Assembly: GCA_046262355.1 (NCBI GenBank) | Contig: JBHEMX010000010.1 | Span: forward strand, 1 to 52,505 | From: DATADD01 sp046262355 | GTDB lineage: Bacteria > Actinomycetota > CADDZG01 > WHSQ01 | Direction of reading: 5' to 3' | DNA length: 52,505 nt | In this document: piece after piece, positions 32,641 to 41,116 of the stretch | Layout: each line of letters opens with the position of its first letter | Position numbering within the stretch: position 1 is the stretch's first letter | The notes under the pieces: generated by a model | Databases searched by the model: none | The model's input: the letters and a program-made list of their open reading frames with translations, nothing else | Told to the model about the DNA's origin: nothing | Made by a program: the position numbers and the translations under genes

Positions 32641-33161
32641 GCGATCGACCACCAACAACCGAGGACCTCTACAAGGGCGACGGAGGCGGGGCCGCGGCAA
32701 CGTCCGCAACAGGCGTCGCGAGCGGCGGGGCGCAAGGCTCCGGCAGCGCGGCCGGCGGCGGCGCCTACGGCACGTCGCGCGAGGGCGGCAAGTCGGCCGG
32801 CAAGCTGATGAAGGAGATCACCGAAGACCTCTCGAGCCTCTTCCGCAAGGAGATCGAGCTCGCCAAGCAGGAGATCGGCGGTCAGGTCAAGGAGAAGGCG
32901 GTGGGGGGTGCGATCATCGCCATCGGCGGCTTCTTCGGCCTCTTGGCGCTGATGTTCCTCTTGCTGGGGCTGCGCGACGGGTTCGACACCTTCCTGTGGA
33001 CCTGGGTCGCCGACATCGCCACCGCCGTCGTGCTGATCCTCATCGGCGTGGTCGCTGCGCTCGTGGCGAGAAAGAAGCTTCGCAAGCCCATCTCGGCCGA
33101 CCTCACCAAGCAGACGGTCAAAGAGGACATCGAGTGGGCGAAGTCGATCGGGAAGCGCTGA
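32637..33161 (+). CDS. Holin-superfamily (DUF1469-type) membrane protein (174 aa)
   Basis: The N-terminal 60 residues are Gly/Ala/Ser-rich and probably disordered. An amphipathic segment LMKEITEDLSSLFRKEIELA is followed by two transmembrane helices (about residues 92-115 and 125-148) and a basic tail. This is the plan of the actinobacterial phage-holin-like/YqjE family, which is chromosomal and not lytic. The start is GTG 32637 with AAGGAGG 7 bases upstream, overlapping the YihY stop. It probably acts in the envelope with its neighbours. Confidence 0.82.
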   Translation: MSDRPPTTEDLYKGDGGGAAATSATGVASGGAQGSGSAAGGGAYGTSREGGKSAGKLMKEITEDLSSLFRKEIELAKQEIGGQVKEKAVGGAIIAIGGFFGLLALMFLLLGLRDGFDTFLWTWVADIATAVVLILIGVVAALVARKKLRKPISADLTKQTVKEDIEWAKSIGKR

Positions 33162-33467
33162 GCGCAAGCCCTTCCATCCGGTGCCGGGGGCACGACGTGG
33201 GCGCATGCAGCGAGGGGTTTATCTGGTCCGCGATGTCGCACAGGGAGCCGAGCGGTCGATCCGGACCATTGTGCCGTACCGCCGCCGAGCGAGGGTGTGG
33301 GGCTTTTGGTCGCCCGAGGTCGGATTGTAGGGGCGCGCCGAGGGAGCCGATCACTCGGACCCGGCCGTCCGTAACGCGACGTGGGGCGCCGGGGGCACGC
33401 CCGGTAGCGCCTGTATGCTCGACGCCTCGTGTGACGAAGGCTTGACGAGGGCTTAAGGAGGCAGGGC
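33162..33467. other. Intergenic region before the DUF3618-like gene
   Basis: No gene is visible. A GC-rich inverted repeat at about 33385-33411 (ggcgccggg against cccgg..gcgcc) may be a terminator for the preceding pair. TATGCT at 33414-33419 could be a -10 box for the following gene. AAGGAGG stands 6 bases before the GTG start at 33468. Confidence 0.4.
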
Positions 33468-33662
33468 GTGGGCCAGGACGCGCGGCGAACCGCAGAGGAG
33501 ATCGAGCAGACCCGGGATCAGCTCGCGCGCAAGGTCGACGAGCTGGTCGGCCAAGCCAAGGTCGAGGCCGGCGAGCTCGGAAAGAAGCTCGCGGTCGGCG
33601 GGGCGGCTCTCGCCGGGCTTCTCGCGCTCGGCTTCATCGCCAAAGCGCGCGTGCGCAACTGA
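33468..33662 (+). CDS. DUF3618-like small membrane protein (64 aa)
   Basis: The N-terminus ARRTAEEIEQTRDQLARKVD matches DUF3618 proteins, with an EIEQTR(D/A)xLxxxVDxL helix. One transmembrane helix (about residues 43-60) follows, and then a short basic end. The start is GTG 33468 with a strong AAGGAGG. Function unknown; members usually accompany holin-like and BrkB proteins in actinobacterial envelope clusters. Confidence 0.75.
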   Translation: MGQDARRTAEEIEQTRDQLARKVDELVGQAKVEAGELGKKLAVGGAALAGLLALGFIAKARVRN

Positions 33663-33669
33663 GCCACCT

Positions 33670-34434
33670 GTGACGTCGGACCCGGACGGCGTCGCTGCTT
33701 TCGACGCGCCCCTGACCTTCACCGCGACGATACGCGAGGCGCTGACGATGTACCGGCGGAAACCTCTCGCGCTGATCGCGCCCTTCGCCGTGTTCTACCT
33801 GCTCGTGACCACGCTCGTCGTCGGGGCGCGCGGCGCGCAGGACCTCGCGGGGGCGGGCCGCGTGGCCCTCGTGCTGGCGTTCCAGCTCGGCGTGCCGGTG
33901 CTCGGGACGATCGCGACGGCACTCTCGATCGTCGTCATGCACGACGCCTCGCTCGGGCGACCGACGGGCGTCGGGACGGCGGCCCGAGCGCTGCGCCCGA
34001 TGGCCAAGGAGGTCCTCGCTGCGGCTCTGCTCGCGGCGATCCTCGCCTTCTTGATCTTCATCCCACCTCTGTCGGTGTTGGTGATCTTCATCGGCTCGAC
34101 CGGCCTTTCCGCGGTGCTCTTCGGCCCTCCGATCGTGATCCACGCGGTCGTGCTGGAGCGCAAGACCCTCGCCCGGGCGTGGCCGCGAACGCGCGCTTTG
34201 ATGTCGGGCAACTGGGCGCGGCTGCTGCTGCATTGGCTCACGATCGCGCTGGTCGTGACGGTGATCGCCGGCCTCCTGTCCCTGCCCGGACGGATCAACG
34301 CGCTCGCATCCGTAATCGTGAACGGCATCGTGCTGGGCGCGTTCGTTCCCTTCATCGCGGCGTTCGTGCTCGTCACCTACCTCGACGTTCGCACGGGGCT
34401 CGACAGCACCGGCGCCCGCGAGGCGCCCGCCTAG
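33670..34434 (+). CDS. Multi-pass membrane protein (254 aa), function unknown
   Basis: An N-terminal segment FTATIREALTMYRRKPLALI leads into about six hydrophobic helices, resembling the YciC/glycerophosphoryl-diester-phosphodiesterase membrane-domain type. A conserved-looking AWPRTRALMSGNWARLLLHW lies between helices 4 and 5. I do not know its function. It starts 7 bp after the DUF3618-like gene. Its TAG and the TAG of thiD on the other strand share the tetranucleotide CTAG (34431-34434). Confidence 0.7.
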   Translation: MTSDPDGVAAFDAPLTFTATIREALTMYRRKPLALIAPFAVFYLLVTTLVVGARGAQDLAGAGRVALVLAFQLGVPVLGTIATALSIVVMHDASLGRPTGVGTAARALRPMAKEVLAAALLAAILAFLIFIPPLSVLVIFIGSTGLSAVLFGPPIVIHAVVLERKTLARAWPRTRALMSGNWARLLLHWLTIALVVTVIAGLLSLPGRINALASVIVNGIVLGAFVPFIAAFVLVTYLDVRTGLDSTGAREAPA

Positions 34435-35255
34435 ACGTCGCGAGCGAGGCGCCACCCAGGGTCGACGGGACCGTGCCCGGCGCCGAGTCGGAGACCATGC
34501 CGGATCGCGCCGGTGACGAAGTCCTTGGCGAAGAGGACCGCCGAGCGCACGTCGTCGCGCCGAGCCAGGCGCGCCGCGAGCGCGGCGGCGAGCACGCATC
34601 CGGTGCCGTGGGTGTCCGTGGTTGCGTAGCGCGGCCCCGCCAGCTCTATGAGGTCGTCGCCGTCGTAGAAGACGTCGACCGACTCCTCGGCGTCGAGATG
34701 CCCGCCCTTCACCAGCACCGACGCGGGCCCCAGCGCGACGAGCTCGCGCGCCGCCGCACGCATGTCCGCAAGCGAGCGGAGCTCGGCGCCGAGCAGAAGC
34801 TCCGCCTCGTAGAGGTTGGGGGTGACCACGGTCGCGAGCGGCAGTATCCGCTCGCGCAGGGACGCGACGGCGTCCCTGCTCAGAAGCCGGGCGCGCGACT
34901 TGGCGACCATGACCGGATCCACCACGAGGTTGCCGATGTCGTTGGCCTCGACCGCCTTGGCCACCGCCTCGACGATCGCCGGCGAGGCCAGCATCCCCGT
35001 CTTGGCCGCGTCGACGCCGATGTCCGAGGCGACCGCGTCGATCTGAGCGATCACGAACTCCGCCGGAACCTCGTGGATACCCGTCACCGCAACGGTGTTC
35101 TGGGCCGTGAGGGCCGTGATCGCGCTCATGCCGTGGCAGCCCAGAGCGAGAAAGACCTTCAGGTCGGCCTGTATGCCCGCGCCCCCGCCGGAGTCGGACC
35201 CCGCGATCGTCAACGCGGTGGGCACGTGCCTCACCGCTTCTGCAGGTGCTCCCAT
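34431..35255 (-). CDS. thiD: Hydroxymethylpyrimidine/phosphomethylpyrimidine kinase
   Basis: Phosphorylates HMP and HMP-P for thiamine synthesis. The ribokinase-fold protein (274 residues) shows TIAGSDSGGGAGIQADLKVF, ITALTAQNTVAVTGIHEVP, TGMLASPAIVEAVA, DPVMVAKSRARLL and the anion-hole motif DTHGTGCVLAAALAARLARR. It overlaps thiL by 25 bp and is coupled to it. No thiE or thiC is in the window. Confidence 0.95.
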   Translation of the reverse strand: MGAPAEAVRHVPTALTIAGSDSGGGAGIQADLKVFLALGCHGMSAITALTAQNTVAVTGIHEVPAEFVIAQIDAVASDIGVDAAKTGMLASPAIVEAVAKAVEANDIGNLVVDPVMVAKSRARLLSRDAVASLRERILPLATVVTPNLYEAELLLGAELRSLADMRAAARELVALGPASVLVKGGHLDAEESVDVFYDGDDLIELAGPRYATTDTHGTGCVLAAALAARLARRDDVRSAVLFAKDFVTGAIRHGLRLGAGHGPVDPGWRLARDV

Positions 35256-36226
35256 CCCCGCTCCCTCCAGGCCTCGAGCTCGGTGTCGCCCATCCGCCGT
35301 TCGTGCTCCACCACTACCCCGATCTGCGTCAGCGTCGTCCCCGCCCCTGCCAGCGCCGCGCGCGCCTCGTCCACGCGTCGTGGGTCCAGCGCGACCAGGA
35401 GCTCGAAGTCCTCACCTCCCGCGATCGCAAGCTCCAGCTCATCGACCGGCCACATCCCTCCCAGCGCGCCGAGGTCGTCGTCGACGGGGAGCGCGTCGAG
35501 GTCGACGCGACAACCCGTGCCACCCGCCGCGACGAGCCGCGCGAGATCAACCGCGAGTCCATCGGAGACATCGATCATCGAGCTTGCGCCGACGCGCGCC
35601 AGGGCGACTCCTTCCTCGACGCGCGCCGTGGGGCGGAGCTGGCGCGCCGCGAGCCGGTGCAAAGCCGCGGCGCCCGAGCCCTCCACTAGGCCGTGGCGCA
35701 GCGCCACCAATCCGCCGGCCGCCCCGCCGAGCGCCCCGGTGACGCAGAGCGCATCTCCGAGTGCCGCGCCGGCGCGCGTCACCGCAGCCGCCTCGACCGG
35801 CGCGCCGAGCATCGCGATCGCCAGCGACAGCTCCGTCGCTTCGCTGATGTCGCCGCCGACCACGGCGATGTCCCAGCGCCGGGCGGCCGCCAGCATCCCG
35901 TCGACGATCCCATCGACCACGTCGACGTCGGTGTGGCGAGGAAGCGACAGCCCCGCGACCGCGTACGCCGGCCGCCCCCCCATGGCTGCGATGTCCGACG
36001 CGTTGACCGCGAGCGCCTTCCAGCCGACGTCCGGAGCCGAGCTCCAGGTCATGTCGAAGTCGACGCCTTCGACGACCACGTCGGTGGTGAACAGAAGCGA
36101 CCCGCCCGGGGGCCGCAGCACCGCTGCGTCGTCCCCCGACCACAACTCGTCCGCTCCCGGCGCGCCGAGGCGCGCCGCGATGCGTTCGATGAGCGCGCTC
36201 TCCCCGAGCTCAGAAACGACAGTCAC
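35231..36226 (-). CDS. thiL: Thiamine-monophosphate kinase
   Basis: Makes thiamine diphosphate from the monophosphate. The 331-residue PurM-like protein has SGDDAAVLRPPGGSLLFTTD, the metal-binding DMTW and NASDIAAMGG segments, GGDISEATELSLAIA and IDVSDGLAVDLARLV. The first gene of the thiL-thiD pair, with 127 bp to the divergent RAM-domain gene. Confidence 0.95.
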   Translation of the reverse strand: MTVVSELGESALIERIAARLGAPGADELWSGDDAAVLRPPGGSLLFTTDVVVEGVDFDMTWSSAPDVGWKALAVNASDIAAMGGRPAYAVAGLSLPRHTDVDVVDGIVDGMLAAARRWDIAVVGGDISEATELSLAIAMLGAPVEAAAVTRAGAALGDALCVTGALGGAAGGLVALRHGLVEGSGAAALHRLAARQLRPTARVEEGVALARVGASSMIDVSDGLAVDLARLVAAGGTGCRVDLDALPVDDDLGALGGMWPVDELELAIAGGEDFELLVALDPRRVDEARAALAGAGTTLTQIGVVVEHERRMGDTELEAWRERGWEHLQKR

Positions 36227-36303
36227 AGATCGAGGTCAGCCTACCGTCTCGCCTCCCGTCCGTCCGCCGCAAGCCATCCCGAGGAGGCGCACAGGGTACT
36301 TGC

Positions 36304-36309
36304 TACACT
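36304..36309 (+). promoter_or_regulatory. Possible extended -10 promoter of the RAM-domain gene
   Basis: TACACT preceded by TGC, 44 bp upstream of the GTG start. It resembles the extended -10 ahead of yceD in this window. No clear -35 is present. AAGGAGGGG lies 5-13 bases before the start. Confidence 0.35.
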
Positions 36310-36353
36310 GCTCCCGGTCGCTCGGGCAGCGCACTTCGTCAAGGAGGGGCAGC

Positions 36354-36593
36354 GTGGCTGATGTGCAGGCGTACATCCTGATCCAGACCGAGGTCGGCAA
36401 GGCCGCACAGGTCGCGAGCGAGGTTCGGGCGATCGAGGGCGTCGACGCCGCAGAGGACGTCACCGGACCCTACGACGTCATCGTGCGCGCGAGCGCCGGC
36501 AACGTCGACGACCTCGGAAAGCTCGTCGTCGCGAAGATCCAGGCCGTCGAGGGCATCACCCGCACGCTCACGTGTCCCGTGGTCCATCTCTGA
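36354..36593 (+). CDS. Stand-alone Lrp/AsnC ligand-binding (RAM) domain protein (79 aa)
   Basis: The whole protein is one RAM domain: VQAYILIQTEVGKAAQVASE, then TGPYDVIVRASAGNVDDLGK and a final strand. There is no DNA-binding helix-turn-helix. In Lrp/AsnC proteins this fold oligomerises and binds amino acids. Single-domain versions are thought to modulate full-length regulators or to be independent sensors. The start is GTG 36354 after AAGGAGGGG. The next gene on the same strand is a repeat protein 78 bp away. Confidence 0.88.
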   Translation: MADVQAYILIQTEVGKAAQVASEVRAIEGVDAAEDVTGPYDVIVRASAGNVDDLGKLVVAKIQAVEGITRTLTCPVVHL

Positions 36594-36671
36594 ATCCGGC
36601 CCACCTCCCGGCGCGACCCCTCCCCGGCGGCGCGACACTTGACCACGGCGGCGCGAGCAAAGGAGGCAGGC

Positions 36672-36965
36672 TTGGACGAGCACCGAGAAGGGCGTCCGGC
36701 AGAGCACCGAGAAGGGCGTCCGGCAGGGCCGCAGCAGGCGGAGCATGGCTTCGAGGAGGGTCTCGAGGGCAAGCCGGACACACCCGAGGAAGAGAGGGAG
36801 CCGCGCTTCGCGCGCGGGCAAGAGACCGTGGAGGGTGAGGCCGACGAGAAGGAGAAGCCGCGCTTCTCGCGCGGTCAGGAGGCGACCGAGGGCGATCCCG
36901 AGGAGACGAGGGAGGGGCGCTTCAGCACGGGCCAGGACCACGGCCCGCCGATCCACGACGCGTAG
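36672..36965 (+). CDS. Small repeat protein with RFxxGQE motifs (97 aa)
   Basis: Built almost wholly of repeats, very hydrophilic and probably disordered. An N-terminal doublet EHREGRPA is followed by about four copies of a 19-residue unit: HGFEEGLEGKPDTPEEER, PRFARGQETVEGEADEKE, PRFSRGQEATEGDPEETR and GRFSTGQD. The TTG at 36672 is chosen because GGAGG lies 5 bases upstream; an in-frame TTG at 36639 lacks a site. Short proteins with similar RFSxGxE units occur in other actinobacteria without known function. The neighbour upstream is the RAM-domain gene. Confidence 0.7.
   Translation: MDEHREGRPAEHREGRPAGPQQAEHGFEEGLEGKPDTPEEEREPRFARGQETVEGEADEKEKPRFSRGQEATEGDPEETREGRFSTGQDHGPPIHDA
36678..36725 (+). 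repeat. Perfect 24-bp tandem duplication inside the repeat-protein gene
   Basis: Bases 36678-36701 and 36702-36725 are identical and begin gagcaccgagaagggcg. Because 24 is a multiple of three the repeat adds eight residues (EHREGRPA) in frame. Identity at all 24 positions suggests a recent duplication. Confidence 0.9.
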
Positions 36966-36971
36966 GGTCCT

Positions 36972-36999
36972 GCCGGGGCCCGGTCACCCCGGGCCCGGC
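36972..36999. terminator. Hairpin between convergent genes
   Basis: gccggggcccgg (36972-36983) pairs with ccgggcccggc (36989-36999) apart from one bulged G, around a 5-base loop. It lies between the repeat-protein stop and the end of the epimerase gene, overlapping the latter's last codons. A bidirectional terminator without T-tract is the simplest reading. Confidence 0.5.
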
Positions 37000-37988
37000 G
37001 GGGGCCTCTCGAGGAGCCCTGCGCGCGCGAACCATTCGACGGTTCGCCTCAGCGTCACCTCCACCGGCGTGTAGCTCAGCCCGAGCTCCCGCTCGGCGAG
37101 CGAGCCGTCGTAGGCATGTCCATGAAGCATCGTGCGGACCATCTCCCGGCACACCGAAGGTGACCTTCTCCGGATGCGCGCCACCGCCTCGACCACCCCG
37201 GCGGCGGCCACGGCGGCCGGCGCCGGAAGCACCCGCGGCCGCGCGGCAACACCTGTGATCCGCGCCACCAGCGCCAGCGCCTCGCTCGTGGACAGCGTCG
37301 CCCCGTTCAGGATGTAGCGTTCGCCGGCGACGCCTCGCGCCGCGGCGCGCAGATGACCCTCGGCGCAGTCGTCGATATCGACGAGGCTGATCGTCGTGTC
37401 GACGAAGAACCTGAGCTTCCCGTCGATGTAGAGCCGCAGCAGGCGCGCCGTCCCGCCCGCTCGACCGGGTCCCTGGACCGAGGAGGGGTTGACGCAGACG
37501 ACCTCGATGCCCGCGGCCGCGGCGAGGTCCAGGATGACCTTCTCGGCCTCGAACTTCGAGCGCTCGTACTCCGACAGGAACGAGCCGCGATGAGCCGACC
37601 GCTCGTGTGCCACGGTTCCCTTGACCTCCCCGATGGCTGCGGCCGACGAGGTGTAGACGATGCGGCGAACGCCGGCGCGTGCCGCGGCCCGCACCACGCC
37701 CATGGTCCCGAGGACGTTCACGCGTTGAAGCTGAGAGGGATCCGGCAGGCAGAACCCGTTCAGCCCCGCGGCGTGGTAGACGACGTCGCAGCCACGCATG
37801 CTCGCGGCGAGCAGGCTCTCGTGCTGCAGGTCTCCCTCGGCGGGTTGCGCGCCGAGTGCCTCGAGCGTGCGGCGCGCCGCCTCGGAGCGAGCCAGGGCGG
37901 TGACGGACTCTCCGCGCGCGACGAGACGTGCGACTATCGGCCGCCCGACAACTCCGGAGCCGCCCGTGACGAACGTCGTCGCCGGCAA
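36984..37988 (-). CDS. NAD-dependent epimerase/dehydratase family protein (334 aa)
   Basis: Extended short-chain dehydrogenase. Nucleotide motif FVTGGSGVVGRPIVARLVAR is at residues 5-24. YTSSAAAIGEVKG and the catalytic YERSK are near residue 140, and CVNPSSVQGPGRAGGTARLL follows. It resembles hopanoid-associated sugar epimerases and 3-beta-hydroxysteroid dehydrogenase-like proteins, but the substrate is unknown. The TTG at 37988, 5 bp after the pgsA stop, is chosen because the Rossmann strand starts at once; the frame is open for 34 more codons upstream inside pgsA. Confidence 0.83.
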   Translation of the reverse strand: MPATTFVTGGSGVVGRPIVARLVARGESVTALARSEAARRTLEALGAQPAEGDLQHESLLAASMRGCDVVYHAAGLNGFCLPDPSQLQRVNVLGTMGVVRAAARAGVRRIVYTSSAAAIGEVKGTVAHERSAHRGSFLSEYERSKFEAEKVILDLAAAAGIEVVCVNPSSVQGPGRAGGTARLLRLYIDGKLRFFVDTTISLVDIDDCAEGHLRAAARGVAGERYILNGATLSTSEALALVARITGVAARPRVLPAPAAVAAAGVVEAVARIRRRSPSVCREMVRTMLHGHAYDGSLAERELGLSYTPVEVTLRRTVEWFARAGLLERPPPGPG

Positions 37989-37993
37989 GGTCC

Positions 37994-38569
37994 CTATTGC
38001 GATCCGGGAGAGGACAGCACCGTCGACCAGCGCGCAAGGTAGTCCCACGCCGACATGAGGGTTATGGCCGCCGCTGCGAACATCGCCCACTCGTCGATGA
38101 AGAACGCCCCGAGAGGCTCGGAGACGCGCACGATGGCCAGGCCGATCGCGAGGAACTGCGCGTTGGCCTTCAACTTGCCCCAGATCGACGGCTCCATGAC
38201 CACGCCGTCTGCCGCCACGAGGCCGCGCAAGCCGAGGATCACGAGCTCGCGCCCGATGATGATCGCGGCGATCCAGGGCGATGCGCGATCGACCTGCACG
38301 AGGGTCACCAGGGTGCCGGTCACCAGCAGCTTGTCCGCGGTCGTGTCGAGGAAGGACCCCAGCGTCGACGTAACGGCCCAGCGCCGCGCGAGATAGCCGT
38401 CGACGAAGTCGGTTCCCGCGGCGAAGGCGAAGAGGACCGCGGCAGTGACGTAGGCATGGCTCAGCCGGTCGCCGGCAAGCACCAGCGCCATGATCGCCGG
38501 GACCAGCACGATGCGCATGAACGTGATGCGCAACAGAAGGCCGGTCGATCTCGTGGTCTGGTCGTTCAT
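37994..38569 (-). CDS. pgsA: CDP-alcohol phosphatidyltransferase, probably phosphatidylglycerophosphate synthase
   Basis: Joins CDP-diacylglycerol and glycerol 3-phosphate. The 191-residue membrane protein has the family motif DFVDGYLARRWAVTSTLGSF followed by LDTTADK, which holds the metal-binding aspartates, and about five hydrophobic helices. The ATG at 38569 overlaps the stop of the PTS fusion gene (ATGA). Being downstream of the glycerol cluster places a user of glycerol 3-phosphate in the same operon. Other CDP-alcohol transferases share the motif, so the acceptor is inferred. Confidence 0.88.
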   Translation of the reverse strand: MNDQTTRSTGLLLRITFMRIVLVPAIMALVLAGDRLSHAYVTAAVLFAFAAGTDFVDGYLARRWAVTSTLGSFLDTTADKLLVTGTLVTLVQVDRASPWIAAIIIGRELVILGLRGLVAADGVVMEPSIWGKLKANAQFLAIGLAIVRVSEPLGAFFIDEWAMFAAAAITLMSAWDYLARWSTVLSSPGSQ

Positions 38570-41067
38570 CTCGACCGTTCTGCGACCAGGGCCCTCACCT
38601 CGGCGGCCGACCGCAGGTCCAGCGCCGCCCCCGCGAGGGCGCGCGCCGAGCGCGCGTCGATGCCGCGCACTGCCTGCTTGACCTCGGCGATGGCGGGTGG
38701 GCCCATGCTCAACTCCCTTACTCCCAGTCCCACGAGTATGGCGGTCGCGGCGATGTCGCCCGCGAGCTCGCCGCACACTCCGACCCACTTGCCGTGGCGG
38801 CGCGCCGCGGCGCACGTCATCGCGATCAAGCGCAAGACGGCCGGATGTAGAGCATCCGCGAGGGCAGCAACCCTCTCGTTGCCGCGCTCCGCCGCCATCG
38901 TGTACTGGGATAGGTCATTGGTGCCGACCGAGAAGAAGTCGACCTCCGCGGCGAAGTGCTCCGCCACCAGCGCGACAGAGGGAACCTCGACCATCACGCC
39001 GATCTCGGGCCGCGCCGCGTCGATCCCCGCCGCGCGCAGCTCTTCGAGAGCTCCGTCGACCAACTCCACGGCGCGCCGCCACTCGTCGAGCAAGGTCACC
39101 ATCGGGAACATGATCTTGACCGGATGCTCATTCGCCACGCGCAGCGCGGCGCGCAGCTGCGGTCCCAACAGGTCCCTCCTGGCCAGTCCGAGCCTCAGCC
39201 CCCGCACGCCGAGGAAAGGGTTGTCCTCCGCGCCCTGCGCCACATAGTCGAGGGGCTTGTCCGCGCCCGCATCGAGCGTCCTCACTATCACGGGCCGGCC
39301 CTGGAGCGCCGTTGCGACACTCGAGTACGCGGCGAGCTGCTCCTCTTCTTCCGGCATCTCGTCCCGGTCCATGAAGAGGAACTCGGTGCGCAGGAGACCG
39401 ATGCCGTCTGCGCCCGCAGCGACGGCGCCCTTCGCATCGCGTTGCGAGGCGGCATTGGCCATCACCTCGATGCGGACCTCGTCGCGCGTCGCCGCCGGCG
39501 ATCGCGCCGCGGCGCGCGCGATGCGTTGCTCGGCCGCGCGCTCATCCCTGCGCCGTTCGTAGTCGGCCAGGGTCTCCTTCGACGGAGCCACGACCACGAC
39601 ACCAGAGTCCCCGTCGACGGCCAGCGTGGCGCCCTCATCGATGGCGAGGACCGCGGCGCCCGCTCCGACGACCGCAGGGATACCGGCCGCGCGAGCGAGG
39701 ATCGCGCTGTGCGACGTCGGTCCTCCGCGCGCGGTCACGATCGCGAGCACGTTGGCGGGATCGAGATGTGCGGCGTCCGTGGGCGCGAGCTCCTCGGCGA
39801 GGAGGATACCGTCGCGCTCGACGCCCACAGCCTCCGCGGAGTCACCTACCAGGTTGGCCAAGACGCGCTGGGCAACGTCCTCCACGTCCGCCGCCCGTCC
39901 TGCCTGGTAGGCGTCATCGAGAGCGCCGTACGCGCGCGCGGTTGCATCCGTCGCGTCCTTCCACGCACGCGCGCCGCTCACCTCCGCCCCGAATACGGCG
40001 CGCCGGGCAGGCTCCAGCAGGGCCTCGTCTTCGAGCAGGAGCAGTTGAGCGTAGAAGATGGCGGCCTCGTCGCCGCCCAGCCTCTCGTCCACCGAGTCGC
40101 GCGTGGCTCGGATGTCCGCGCGCGCCGCCTCGATGGCTCGCTCGAGCGCCGCCCACTCCGCATCTGGGTCGTCGGCGGCCTCGTCCGGGACCTCGACGGG
40201 CCGGCGGCGCCACACGTGTGCCTCGCCGACGGCGATCCCGGGCGAGGCGGCCACTCCGCGCAGCACGTCTCCGCGCCGGACCGGCTCCACCGACGGCTCG
40301 TCCTCGGGAGGCGGCGCGGAGGCCTCCACGCGCTCGTCTCCGAAACCTGCCTCTGCCAGATGCCGCAGGGCCGCAAGCGCGTCCTGTGCATCCCGCCCGC
40401 GCGCTCGCACGACGATCTCGTGTCCCCGCCTCACCCCAAGCGTCGCGATGCCGCTCAGGCTGCGCGCCGGCGCAGGGCCGCGCCCCGAACTCGCGTTGGT
40501 CACCGTCACATCCGCCTCGAAGCGCGCCGCGGTCGCGACGAAGCGGGCCGCGGGACGCGCATGAAGGCCCATGGGGTTGTCCACCCGCAGGCGGGTCTCG
40601 ACCGCGTCCTCGACATCGTCGAGAGCGCCCGCGCCCTCCTCGGTCGCTTCGCCGCCGTCCTCCCCACCGAGGTGCGCCGCCTTCATACCTGCTCCACGGC
40701 TCGCCTCGGCCGCGACCTCCTCGAGCGTCGCCCCCTGGCGGGCGGCCGCGGCGGCCGCCACGGCCCCCTCGACGAGCGGCGCCGGAGAGAGCAGGACGCG
40801 CTCGCGTCCATCGCCGCGCATCTCCAGAGCCATCTCAGCGCTCAACACGGCGCTGCCGAGATCCATGAGAACGAGCACTCCGTCGCCGGACGAGGCGCGC
40901 TCGATCGCCTCCATCACGAGCGCGGCATCGGTGCCGAGTGGATGTTCGGGCTCGTCGAGCCCGCCGGACGCTTCGATGTGGACCTCGTCGCCGCCCATCT
41001 CCCGCGCGAGCTCCACCACCCCGCGCGCCAGCTCGAAGCTATGCGAGACGACGACGATGCCGACCAT
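38566..41067 (-). CDS. dhaM: DhaM-type EIIA - HPr - full-length Enzyme I fusion (833 aa)
   Basis: A single-chain phosphorelay from PEP to dihydroxyacetone kinase. Residues 1-130 are the mannose-type EIIA of DhaM (GIVVVSHSFELARGV, His9). Residues about 157-245 are HPr (NPMGLHARPAARFV, His169). From about 262 comes Enzyme I: GGPTSHSAILARAAG with His453, RTLDAGADKPL, GVMVEVPSVALVAEHF and VGVCGELAGD with Cys765. E. coli DhaM (about 470 residues) ends in a truncated EI; here the PEP-binding barrel is complete, so no separate PtsI should be needed. All three His sites are present. By family precedent it rephosphorylates ADP on DhaL. It is the last Dha gene of the glycerol cluster, 49 bp after glpC. 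Confidence 0.93.
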   Translation of the reverse strand: MVGIVVVSHSFELARGVVELAREMGGDEVHIEASGGLDEPEHPLGTDAALVMEAIERASSGDGVLVLMDLGSAVLSAEMALEMRGDGRERVLLSPAPLVEGAVAAAAAARQGATLEEVAAEASRGAGMKAAHLGGEDGGEATEEGAGALDDVEDAVETRLRVDNPMGLHARPAARFVATAARFEADVTVTNASSGRGPAPARSLSGIATLGVRRGHEIVVRARGRDAQDALAALRHLAEAGFGDERVEASAPPPEDEPSVEPVRRGDVLRGVAASPGIAVGEAHVWRRRPVEVPDEAADDPDAEWAALERAIEAARADIRATRDSVDERLGGDEAAIFYAQLLLLEDEALLEPARRAVFGAEVSGARAWKDATDATARAYGALDDAYQAGRAADVEDVAQRVLANLVGDSAEAVGVERDGILLAEELAPTDAAHLDPANVLAIVTARGGPTSHSAILARAAGIPAVVGAGAAVLAIDEGATLAVDGDSGVVVVAPSKETLADYERRRDERAAEQRIARAAARSPAATRDEVRIEVMANAASQRDAKGAVAAGADGIGLLRTEFLFMDRDEMPEEEEQLAAYSSVATALQGRPVIVRTLDAGADKPLDYVAQGAEDNPFLGVRGLRLGLARRDLLGPQLRAALRVANEHPVKIMFPMVTLLDEWRRAVELVDGALEELRAAGIDAARPEIGVMVEVPSVALVAEHFAAEVDFFSVGTNDLSQYTMAAERGNERVAALADALHPAVLRLIAMTCAAARRHGKWVGVCGELAGDIAATAILVGLGVRELSMGPPAIAEVKQAVRGIDARSARALAGAALDLRSAAEVRALVAERSR

Positions 41068-41116
41068 CGCCCGACCTGCCTTCAGTCGACGAAAGACGTG
41101 ACGTGGCCGAGCCGCG

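Noticed and set aside
32637..33161. Holin-like gene as evidence of a second prophage
   Set aside because: The DUF1469/holin superfamily label covers common actinobacterial envelope proteins. No lysin or phage structural gene is nearby, and the neighbours are BrkB and DUF3618 types.
31350..33161. A 603-residue frame ending in the holin-like protein
   Set aside because: The first 429 codons are out-of-frame readings of rpmB and the YihY gene. The GTG at 32637 with its AAGGAGG is the true start.
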